Positions 24,906 through 31,602 of a DNA stretch of 40,048 nucleotides are shown one piece after another. The notes below the pieces were generated by a model. The model ran no database searches. It saw nothing but the letters and a program-made list of their open reading frames with translations, and was not told the origin of the DNA. Position numbers and translations under genes: made by a program. Position 1 is the first letter of the stretch. Each line of letters starts with the position of its first letter. Where the stretch lies: assembly GCA_013375475.1 (NCBI GenBank), contig JABXKD010000030.1:1-40048 (forward strand). The letters are read 5' to 3'. Source of the stretch: Promethearchaeota archaeon. Lineage in GTDB: Archaea > Asgardarchaeota > Lokiarchaeia > Sigyniarchaeales > SOKP01.

Positions 24906-25508
24906 ATGAAAAAAATCATATTAGCATCTAAATCTAAGGATCGATCAAAAATACTTAAAAGGTTAAACATTTCTTTTGAAATTTTTAATACACAAATTAA
25001 CGAGAAAGCATATAAAGATCAATATTCTGACCCAATTGAGTTGGTCAAAGAATTAGCTAAAGCAAAAGCATTGAAAACAAGAGATATGTTAAAAAGTGAA
25101 AAGAAAGGAACAGTTATTATTGCTGCTGATACAATTGTGGAATTAAAAGGTAAAGTTATCGGTAAAGCTGAAAATGAAATGGAAGCATTTCAGATACTAA
25201 AGACTCTAACCAATCGCTCTCATAATCTTATCACGGGTATAGCAATAACAGAAATAGATGGTTCTAAAGTTTTAGTTGATTACGATATTACCAATGTTAC
25301 TTTCTTATACTTATCCGATAATGACATTCGGGAATACATTAAAACTGAAGAATGGAAAGGTAGGGCGGGCGCTTATTCTATCAGAGATAGAGCTAGTTTA
25401 TTCGTTAAAGAAATCAAAGGCTCTCCTTCAAATGTTGTCGGCTTGCCAATGCAAAAAATATTTACGATTCTAAAAACAGAATTTAACTTGAATTTATTTG
25501 AAAGCTAG
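24906..25508 (+). CDS. Maf family nucleoside triphosphate pyrophosphatase
   Basis: The 200-residue protein starts 'KKIILASKSKDRSKILKRL', the Maf phosphate loop (LASxSpRR), followed by 'IIAADTIVELKGKVIGKAEN' with the catalytic Asp of AADTxV. 'LTNRSHNLITGIAI' corresponds to the S/T-H-x-V-x-T-G strand, 'EWKGRAGAYSIRDRAS' to GRAGAYxIQG, and 'GSPSNVVGLPM' ends the site. Maf proteins hydrolyse dTTP, UTP, or modified nucleotides to monophosphates and pyrophosphate. The second and third residues of the loop are less typical (KSKDR for SSPRR), so nucleotide preference may differ. Confidence 0.92.
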   Translation: MKKIILASKSKDRSKILKRLNISFEIFNTQINEKAYKDQYSDPIELVKELAKAKALKTRDMLKSEKKGTVIIAADTIVELKGKVIGKAENEMEAFQILKTLTNRSHNLITGIAITEIDGSKVLVDYDITNVTFLYLSDNDIREYIKTEEWKGRAGAYSIRDRASLFVKEIKGSPSNVVGLPMQKIFTILKTEFNLNLFES

Positions 25509-25552
25509 GCTGAAAAGGATACAAGGTAGTATACTTAAAGAAGGTAAAAATT

Positions 25553-25723
25553 TCATTCCATTGAATTTTCCTTCCATAATTTTAAATTTTCGTAAAATAG
25601 CAACATTTTTTCGAGTCTGTTAACCATATTTTCATAGTATTCGTGATCAGCGTATCGATTATTAGCTAAATTTAGAGCTAAAGTTAGATTTTCTTTATAT
25701 TTTACAATTTTATCTTCAATCAC
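25553..25723 (-). CDS. small hypothetical ORF (56 aa)
   Basis: In the 440-base gap 25509-25947 a minus-strand frame with GTG start gives an amphipathic helical peptide, 'IEDKIVKYKENLTLALNLAN' to 'MLLFYENLKLWKENSMEstop'. The composition and helical periodicity look real, but there is no clear ribosome site. The remainder of the gap (25724-25947) is A+T-rich and shows nothing else. Confidence 0.35.
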   Translation of the reverse strand: MIEDKIVKYKENLTLALNLANNRYADHEYYENMVNRLEKMLLFYENLKLWKENSME

Positions 25724-25947
25724 ATAGATTTCTCATTTTCTTTGAAATTAAAAATAGAAAAATATCTGGATAATACCGCAAAAGTTCTGAACTAAATAAG
25801 ATAAAGATTAAATAGTAAACCCAGTTATGAAAAATATCATTAAAAATTAGATAATTAAATTTTCTGAAATGAAAATATTAAATGCTTTTATTGGTTAATT
25901 TCTTAATACAATTATTAAAATTAATTAACCTAAAGAATTGATGTAAA

Positions 25948-26295
25948 ATGACTAAACATTACAAAAATGAAGGAATAATGAAAATCTTGACGATTTTAGG
26001 GGCATTAGTGGGATTAGTCTATATTATTAATGGTTTTGCTGTTTTAGCGGGGTACGGTTTTAATTTACCCACCATAGTAAACATTCAGCTTCTAGAAAGA
26101 ATCATTACTTTAATTATTGGACTTGTAGTTGTTGTTTTAACGTTTTTAGTAGCCTGGAAACCGAATAAACCCCTTCCATTTCATTGGCTTATTTTATTAA
26201 TACTTGCAATACTGCTTGTGATTTTTGGCGCAAGTATTTGGGCTTGTGTACTTGTTCTAATCGCGGCTATTATAGGTTTGATTGAAGAATTATAA
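25948..26295 (+). CDS. hypothetical membrane protein
   Basis: A 115-residue protein with four probable membrane helices (about residues 12-31, 46-68, 74-92 and 94-112) and short loops. The N-terminus is charged (KHYKNEGI) and the C-terminus acidic (LIEEL). I do not recognise a family; it could be a small membrane-stress or transporter-accessory protein. It stands alone between Maf and the RimK-like gene. Confidence 0.6.
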   Translation: MTKHYKNEGIMKILTILGALVGLVYIINGFAVLAGYGFNLPTIVNIQLLERIITLIIGLVVVVLTFLVAWKPNKPLPFHWLILLILAILLVIFGASIWACVLVLIAAIIGLIEEL

Positions 26296-26347
26296 TTCAT
26301 TCCTAATCTCGAAAAACATATTTTTTTTCTTATTTTTTATTGCACAA

Positions 26348-27217
26348 TTATATATTTGCATTTTTTAAAAAATATGAAACAATTTCTTCCGCTAAATTGA
26401 TTTCTGTAACCTTTTGAAGGGCTGTAAAGCCGGGGATGGAATTTACTTCCAAAACTTGTAAGCCGTTTTCGCTTTCTACGATGTCAACACCTGCTATTTC
26501 TGTTTTCGTTATATTTGCAGCCTTTATGGCTAGGTTAGATAACTCCTTAGAAAGCTCTAAGGGTTCAGATCTTGCTCCGGCGTAAATATTTGTTTTCCAA
26601 TTATCACTTACTCTATACATTCCTGCTATTGCTTCATTTCCTAAAACGAAAATTCTAATGTCTCGATTAGGATGCTCAATAAACTCTTGAAGATAGAAAA
26701 CTTCGTGTAACTGGCTTAATGTATAGAAAACATTTTCTGCAAAACCTTTATCGCTTATTCGTGTAATTCCAACGCCTTTTGAGCCAAAAAGAGGTTTAAG
26801 CACAATATCTCTACCAAGTTCTTCAAAGGAATCTAATGCATCGTTAGCATTTTCGCATATTATTGTTCTTGGTGTTGGGATGTTATGCTTTTCTAAATAA
26901 ATTGAAGTAAGAAATTTGTCGCTCGCAATTTCCAAGGATTCTCTTGAATTAATTAATTTCATTCCGTATTCCTCTATTGCGTTGAGTAAATCGAGTCTAA
27001 AGAAAATCTTTTGGGTGGGTGCAACGCCAAAGCCTCTTACAAGAGCTCCGTATGGATCAAGTTTTTCAAATTGTTTTTGAAACTGGTTAATGTTAATCTT
27101 CACTTTAATCGTTGACGGGATAAAATATTTCACCTTATATCCTCTTGATTCAAACTCTTTAGTTAAAGTTTGAACCTCAGGATCGTCGGGTTTGGGCGTA
27201 ATTATCATAGAATGCAT
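26348..27217 (-). CDS. RimK-like ATP-grasp ligase (alpha-L-glutamate ligase family)
   Basis: ATP-grasp features are in order. 'GALVRGFGVAPTQKIFFRLD' opens the middle domain and 'SDKFLTSIYLEKHNIPTPRT' is the linker helix. 'DIVLKPLFGSKGVGITRI' is the nucleotide lysine and glycine loop, 'YLQEFIEHPNRDIRIFVLG' the adenine strand, and 'GVDIVESENGLQVLEVNSIP' has the magnesium-binding E...EVN. Archaeal relatives add glutamate to tetrahydromethanopterin (MptN), to F420 (CofF) or to LysW. With the archaeal Wood-Ljungdahl gene in the window, the pterin ligase is an attractive guess but not shown. I chose the ATG at 27217, five bases after GAGTGA, rather than the GTG within that site. Confidence 0.85.
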   Translation of the reverse strand: MHSMIITPKPDDPEVQTLTKEFESRGYKVKYFIPSTIKVKININQFQKQFEKLDPYGALVRGFGVAPTQKIFFRLDLLNAIEEYGMKLINSRESLEIASDKFLTSIYLEKHNIPTPRTIICENANDALDSFEELGRDIVLKPLFGSKGVGITRISDKGFAENVFYTLSQLHEVFYLQEFIEHPNRDIRIFVLGNEAIAGMYRVSDNWKTNIYAGARSEPLELSKELSNLAIKAANITKTEIAGVDIVESENGLQVLEVNSIPGFTALQKVTEINLAEEIVSYFLKNANI

Positions 27218-27299
27218 GCTATTCACTCATATAAAATTTTTATAATTCAACTGACACTTAATAAATAAATTTAAGTTTTTTAAAAATATATTGAAGTCA

Positions 27300-27899
27300 A
27301 TGGAATCGAACGATAAAGAAAATGAAACGGAAAAATTAACACGGATACTTTCAATAATTCAGAATCTATACTACAAAAAAAAAGACCAACTAGATGATTT
27401 AAAATTAGAAATCTCTGAAATTCAGTCCGTTTTAAATAGTATAAACTCGTTACTTTCGAATAAATCTTTCTCTAGTGCAGACGAGCTATATTCAAAATCG
27501 CATGCCAAAGAAAAGAAATCTCTAGATGAGTATTTTAATGAAGAAATCTCTGAAGAAACTTTTAAGGGAACAAATATTAAAAGAAAAATCTTCTCAAATC
27601 AAGATCAAGAAGAAGAAAACTTATTATGCGTCCTTAACCTCTACGATTTTAAAAAAGTCGAGATAAAGTTTATCGATCCCGAAATAAGAGGAATACAAGA
27701 AACTTCTGGAAATTTTATCAACATTTTTCTAAAGGGAGCTCTTATAAAAATAAAAGAAAATAATCCTGATTTGAGTATTAGTTATCGGTTTAAGAATATT
27801 GATAAAATTGAATACATTACCATCTCAAATTTAAGCTCAATTGAAGATTATGATTTAATTACCGCAAAAATCCGAGAATTATTAGCTTGTGAAGACTAG
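27300..27899 (+). CDS. hypothetical coiled-coil protein
   Basis: The 199-residue protein starts with a coiled coil ('EKLTRILSIIQNLYYKKKDQ', residues 10-50), followed by a serine- and acid-rich linker to about residue 100. A compact alpha/beta domain begins 'LLCVLNLYDFKKVEIKFIDP' and ends 'YDLITAKIRELLACED'. I do not recognise the C-terminal domain. The ATG at 27300 is preferred to a TTG three codons before it. The mixture of coil and domain resembles scaffold or signalling adaptors. Confidence 0.6.
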   Translation: MESNDKENETEKLTRILSIIQNLYYKKKDQLDDLKLEISEIQSVLNSINSLLSNKSFSSADELYSKSHAKEKKSLDEYFNEEISEETFKGTNIKRKIFSNQDQEEENLLCVLNLYDFKKVEIKFIDPEIRGIQETSGNFINIFLKGALIKIKENNPDLSISYRFKNIDKIEYITISNLSSIEDYDLITAKIRELLACED

Positions 27900-27943
27900 T
27901 CTCTTTAAGATTTATACTAAAACTAAAAGAATAAGGGAAATAA

Positions 27944-27961
27944 GAATTGTGTAAACACAAT
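27944..27961. terminator. hairpin between convergent genes
   Basis: AATTGTG (27944-27950), loop TAAA, CACAATT (27955-27961) is a perfect 7-base stem, followed by T-rich sequence. It lies between genes that converge at 27899 and 27970, so it can end transcription from both sides. Confidence 0.45.
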
Positions 27962-27969
27962 TTTGACGA

Positions 27970-28197
27970 TTAATTTTTTCTGGATTTAATAAGAACAATG
28001 ATTCCCACAAAGAAGATAATTAGACCAATAGTGAGTGTTGATATTGCAACAACCATCTCTGCCATTTGAATGACATTAGGGGGCGCGCTAGTGAGTTCAT
28101 ATAGAGGTCTAAATCCAATGATTACAATAGGAATGGTAAAGATGTTGATAGCGGCAACAGCAAATAAAATATAAGCGACAAACCTTTTTACCATCAT
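27970..28197 (-). CDS. small two-helix membrane protein
   Basis: A 75-residue protein with two membrane segments, 'FVAYILFAVAAINIFTIPIV' (about 5-25) and 'TIGLIIFFVGIIVLI' (about 56-70), and a basic C-terminus (KSRKN). No family recognised. It follows the GTPase gene by 33 bases on the same strand and may be the third gene of that operon, a possible membrane anchor for the system. Confidence 0.55.
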   Translation of the reverse strand: MMVKRFVAYILFAVAAINIFTIPIVIIGFRPLYELTSAPPNVIQMAEMVVAISTLTIGLIIFFVGIIVLIKSRKN

Positions 28198-28230
28198 GAA
28201 TTACCTTTCTTAAACCAAATTAATACAATT

Positions 28231-28866
28231 TTACTTATTAACGGTTATATTTAACATCATTTCAGCTACGTTGTTATTATACTCTTCAACATCAGCAAAA
28301 TCCTTTACAATCTCTCCACAAGTAACAAAATAGTCGATAATCGAGATTTTTCTTTGATTGAAGAAAGCAGCGATTTTGGTTTTTGCTTCTTCTAATTTCT
28401 TGTCCTTATCTCCTTCAAGTAAATCGACTTTGTTTATACAAACATATATCTTATCGGGGAAAAAGCGAACATCGTTGAAAAATTCAAATTGTTGTTCTAA
28501 TTCACGATCCAAAGAAATTACGGCGATAATTTGCGTAGCTATTCGACTAATTGTTATAATGCCCATCTTTACGACTGCACGTTTTCGATCCCCGCCAGGG
28601 GCAAAGATTGTGTGAGCCTTTCCGGTGCTGTCCTCTCTAAAGACAACTCGATTCGGGTGAATTGTTTTCGTTTCTTTTTGGTTAAGGGAATCTTCTTTAG
28701 TTCCTCCTGGAACGGTTGCTTCGCCAGAAAAATCGGTTTTAACAACGGTACATTTTTTCCCGCCCTTAACTTTTTCTATGTCTCCTACTTTTAAATACCT
28801 CACAAAAAGACGAAGAATACTCGTTTTACCCGCACTTATATCTCCAAGTAATCCAATGTTCACCAT
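28231..28866 (-). CDS. small GTPase (Arf/Ras-like, atypical G3)
   Basis: Walker A is 'GDISAGKTS' (residues 8-16), the NKxD specificity motif is 'INKVDLLEG', and 'VTCGE' stands in the SAK position. The G3 region is 'FAPGGDRKRAVVKMG', with APGG where DxxGQ normally supplies the magnesium ligand and catalytic Gln. An insertion of about 40 residues rich in Lys, Thr and Gly separates G1 and G3. The fold should be a small GTPase of the Arf/MglA neighbourhood, abundant in Asgard archaea. Loss of the G3 Asp and Gln suggests slow or assisted hydrolysis. The ATG follows GGAGGA by 8 bases. The upstream partner gene ends one base before it, so the two are surely co-translated. Confidence 0.85.
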   Translation of the reverse strand: MVNIGLLGDISAGKTSILRLFVRYLKVGDIEKVKGGKKCTVVKTDFSGEATVPGGTKEDSLNQKETKTIHPNRVVFREDSTGKAHTIFAPGGDRKRAVVKMGIITISRIATQIIAVISLDRELEQQFEFFNDVRFFPDKIYVCINKVDLLEGDKDKKLEEAKTKIAAFFNQRKISIIDYFVTCGEIVKDFADVEEYNNNVAEMMLNITVNK

Positions 28867-28867
28867 A

Positions 28868-29674
28868 TTACAGTTCCTCCGACTCTAATAGTTTATTTAG
28901 TAAGAGTTCATAATCCTCGATTAAATATTGTCCCAGATAAGCGTTATTATGAGCTTCGATGAGAGCGATTAGAACTTCTTTTAAATTTTTCGCTCTGTTC
29001 GCATACTTCTGCAAGTTTTCTGACGTTGGTTCCTCGTCAAATTCTCTTGCTTTTTCTTCAAAGCCAAACTTAGCTCGATCAGGTAATGCATCGAAAAATC
29101 CAAAAGCGGAATAACCTTGATATTGGAAATAAACGAAAAATCTCGTCTTTATATTAGTAATAACTTTCGTTAAGTAAGCCGAAGGATAAATCTCCCCCAA
29201 TATGAGTTCTTCATCTTGTTCGATTACAAAATAGGGAGATATTGGAGATGATTGGCTTCCATACATTTCTTTTGGAGGGAGCGAAATGAAGGGTAATTTT
29301 TCCGATACAATAGCCCACAGGTCTTCCCGCTTCTTCTCTAATAATATGTCTTTAAGCTCTTCAAAAGCGAAGAAGAAATCTGCTTGCAAAGCAAGCAATG
29401 AACTTAGATAAACTGAAAGAGAAGCAAATGTAGCTTCGAGCAGGGGGCGTCTTCCCTCATCAGAGGGTTTTACCACACCCTTCCATGCGCGAAGTCCTGT
29501 GTATACGAATCCTTTTACATCGAAAAAACTTCCAGAAAGGAAGATAAACGAAGGAGGGGCTCCTTTCTGTTCTGTTAAGAGAGTTCTTGACATATTTAAA
29601 AGTGAATCTTCTAGCTTTTTATCGTTAAACTTTGAATGAATGACAGGCATCATTAAAATTTTTTTCTTCGCCAA
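28868..29674 (-). CDS. hypothetical protein paired with the GTPase
   Basis: A 268-residue soluble protein with start TTG (GGAG lies 10 bases before it). Readable parts are 'SRTLLTEQKGAPPSFIFLSG', 'DEELILGEIYPSAYL', 'TRFFVYFQYQGYSAFGFFDA' and a C-terminal helical pair ending 'YELLLNKLLESEEL'. The beta-rich central part with 'ILGEIYPSAYLTKVITNIKT' could be a roadblock/longin-like sheet, as found in partners of small GTPases, but this is only a guess. Its stop is directly followed by the GTPase ATG. A role as regulator or effector of that GTPase is the natural inference. Confidence 0.65.
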   Translation of the reverse strand: MAKKKILMMPVIHSKFNDKKLEDSLLNMSRTLLTEQKGAPPSFIFLSGSFFDVKGFVYTGLRAWKGVVKPSDEGRRPLLEATFASLSVYLSSLLALQADFFFAFEELKDILLEKKREDLWAIVSEKLPFISLPPKEMYGSQSSPISPYFVIEQDEELILGEIYPSAYLTKVITNIKTRFFVYFQYQGYSAFGFFDALPDRAKFGFEEKAREFDEEPTSENLQKYANRAKNLKEVLIALIEAHNNAYLGQYLIEDYELLLNKLLESEEL

Positions 29675-29735
29675 CTTTCATAAACTCCGATTGTTATACT
29701 AAATAATAAAAAATTCTGAATAATTAATTTTTCGT

Positions 29736-29753
29736 ATTTTAATTAATTAAAAT
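29736..29753. promoter_or_regulatory. 18-bp perfect palindrome
   Basis: ATTTTAATTAATTAAAAT reads the same on both strands. It lies about 60 bases upstream of the GTPase operon start in the 320-base gap 29675-29996, and could be an operator. The rest of the gap is A+T-rich, with four AATCA units near 29960-29979 just before the next gene. Confidence 0.35.
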
Positions 29754-29996
29754 AGTGGAAATGAGAATATTTAAGTATTAATCTAAAAAAGTCATATTAG
29801 AAATAACTAATCACTTGTCTTATTAGTCAAAGTGTTATTCAAAAAATATTTCCCATTGCTGAAATAAAGCAATCCAATTTTTTTTGATCTGAATAATTTG
29901 ACAAAATAGTAAGATTTAAATCATCATCAAGCTTAATCATTAATGCCAAATCTAATTACAAATCAAATCAAATCAAATTACCTAAAGGTGAGAATT

Positions 29997-30323
29997 ATGG
30001 TTATGGTTGTATCTACATCTTGGTTTCCAACAAGTAAATCCGCTGAAGTAGGGAAAAAATATCTTGAAATCATGAAACAATTTCCACAGGATAAAACTAT
30101 ATCAAAAGTTATTGTATCTGTAGGCGTAAGAACAACTCCAGATGGAATGAAAGCCTTTTCGATTTCTGAAATAAAAGAGGGGAAATTAAAGGAATTCATG
30201 GATCTAGCTTACAAGCAAATACTTATCTGGTCTGAAATTGAGGGATATAAAACTGAAATGGAATTTTATATGTCAGGAGCAGAGGCATTACCACTTGTAG
30301 GACTTGTAATGCCTGAATTATAG
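29997..30323 (+). CDS. small hypothetical protein, ferredoxin-fold-like
   Basis: The 108-residue protein reads as two beta-alpha-beta units: 'VMVVSTSWFPTSKSAEVGKK', 'ISKVIVSVGVRTTPDGMKAF', 'LKEFMDLAYKQILIWSEIEG' and 'YKTEMEFYMSGAEALPLVGL'. This looks like an alpha-beta plait/Dabb-like fold with a small-ligand pocket. No clear family. The start is the ATG at 29997, five bases after AAAGGTGA; an in-frame ATG at 29943 has no ribosome site. Confidence 0.65.
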   Translation: MVMVVSTSWFPTSKSAEVGKKYLEIMKQFPQDKTISKVIVSVGVRTTPDGMKAFSISEIKEGKLKEFMDLAYKQILIWSEIEGYKTEMEFYMSGAEALPLVGLVMPEL

Positions 30324-30338
30324 ATCAAAAATAATTAA

Positions 30339-30352
30339 TTTTTTTTTTTTTT
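30339..30352. terminator. T14 tract between convergent genes
   Basis: A run of 14 T's flanked by AATTAA and TTAATT, directly after the + gene ending at 30323. Archaeal termination uses such T-runs; the flanks make a weak hairpin. Confidence 0.55.
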
Positions 30353-30424
30353 AATTAGCTTAAAATTTCTTTAATTTTTCAATATCAAGTTCAAAAATAT
30401 GAGACAATTCTAAATCTTGCAGAC

Positions 30425-30940
30425 TTATTCTTTCAATTTTAAAGATAATTTTACTAACAATTTATGTAAATCTAATTTATAGCCAATTAACGGTGTGAGT
30501 TGGACTTGATTAGCCGTTTTATCTATTACTAAGTAACCTTTCTTCTCTAGCTCTTTTAAATCGTCAATTACCTCTTTTTTACTTCTTAATTTTTTAATTT
30601 CTTGAATTGAAGAAGCACCAGAATTCTTAAGACAAGATGTAAGTGTGCAAAGTAAAGTTGCTGCTAAACTAGGCTTTCCCTCAAAAGGATTAGCCGAAAT
30701 TAGTTCTGTGACCTCACTATCGTAATTTAAATACCAGTGTGAATTTAACGAATTGAATTTTACTTGAAGTCCCAGCGGTATAAGATAATTAGATAAGCCA
30801 TTAATCAGGTTTTGGAAATAAATCGAATCGTTCTTATTTTTAACATTTAAAATCTCGAGTATCTCTTCTTCAGTGGCCCCTATTTGATATTCATTCTTCT
30901 TACTACTAAGTAATTGCATTAAAATTGAAATTTCATTCAT
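30425..30940 (-). CDS. scpB: ScpB-like winged-helix protein (segregation/condensation)
   Basis: This 171-residue protein has two winged-helix units. The first includes 'IGATEEEILEILNVKNKNDS' and 'LGLQVKFNSLNSHWYL', the typical ScpB first wing. The second includes 'PSLAATLLCTLTSCLKNSGA' and 'EVIDDLKELEKKGYLVID'. ScpB binds the kleisin ScpA and helps load SMC on DNA. Identity rests on the position in an SMC operon as well as on the fold. It is the last gene of the operon, 12 bases after the kleisin-like gene. A second frame is open past the stop (see findings), so the C-terminus may be longer. The ATG follows AGGTTATTGAAAAA. Confidence 0.7.
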   Translation of the reverse strand: MNEISILMQLLSSKKNEYQIGATEEEILEILNVKNKNDSIYFQNLINGLSNYLIPLGLQVKFNSLNSHWYLNYDSEVTELISANPFEGKPSLAATLLCTLTSCLKNSGASSIQEIKKLRSKKEVIDDLKELEKKGYLVIDKTANQVQLTPLIGYKLDLHKLLVKLSLKLKE

Positions 30941-30952
30941 TTTTTCAATAAC

Positions 30953-31600
30953 CTACACATATAATGTATTTGTCTCTTTTTGATACTTAACCTTCCCTAA
31001 TTGAAGTAAGTGCAACAGATATACGAACTGTTCGTAAATCTTTAGCTGATCAATATTTTCTTCAAACACCTCTTCAAAATAACAGGGGAGTTTATTTCTG
31101 ATTTTGTTAAAAAAGGCATTGACTTTTTCCGTGAACTTAAGTTTCGGGATTTCTAGTAAAAACTGGTAATCACTGCTCTCTTTATTCAAGTGTTCAATCG
31201 TGAAATCCATTATTCTTTCTTTACAGAAACGATTTTCGGCGTATTCTAAGAAATTTAGAGATAGTGCTTCTAATTCAAAATAATTATTCCAACAACCATT
31301 AAAAATCTCAACAATCTCATTTTCTTCTGGATTTTCTTTTAAGAAATCCATAAATTTCTTTTCAATATCTAAAGAATTAAGTAAATTCCTTAATTCCTCA
31401 AATTTTCGGTTTAGTAGTTCACAGGCGTTTACGTAGCTCTGAGAATAATTTTCAATGTTAAAAATGCTAAGTGAATCTTTAATGTCGCTAAAAATTGGAT
31501 TTAGTTCGAGTTCTAATAAGTTAATTTTACCTGAAAGAATATCATCGTTAATAATTTCGATCTTTTTATTGATATCCTCTGAAAAATCTATTTTTTCCAT
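30953..31600 (-). CDS. scpA: ScpA-like kleisin
   Basis: A 215-residue acidic, helical protein. It starts 'MEKIDFSEDINKKIEIINDD', then 'LSGKINLLELELNPIFSDIK', which resembles the ScpA beginning (a helix that binds the SMC neck). The C-terminal 60 residues, 'LPCYFEEVFEENIDQLKIYE' to 'LQLGKVKYQKETNTLYV', read as the kleisin winged helix that binds the SMC head. Average length for ScpA is about 220-260. It is located directly after SMC, whose stop lies two bases before its ATG; the ribosome site is GAGGAAA. The assignment is supported mainly by context and fold, because kleisins are poorly conserved. Confidence 0.72.
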   Translation of the reverse strand: MEKIDFSEDINKKIEIINDDILSGKINLLELELNPIFSDIKDSLSIFNIENYSQSYVNACELLNRKFEELRNLLNSLDIEKKFMDFLKENPEENEIVEIFNGCWNNYFELEALSLNFLEYAENRFCKERIMDFTIEHLNKESSDYQFLLEIPKLKFTEKVNAFFNKIRNKLPCYFEEVFEENIDQLKIYEQFVYLLHLLQLGKVKYQKETNTLYV

Positions 31601-31602
31601 GA

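Noticed and set aside
29943..29996. N-terminal extension of the 108-residue protein
   Set aside because: The upstream ATG has no ribosome site and the extension consists of AATCA repeats, while AAAGGTGA stands five bases before the ATG at 29997.
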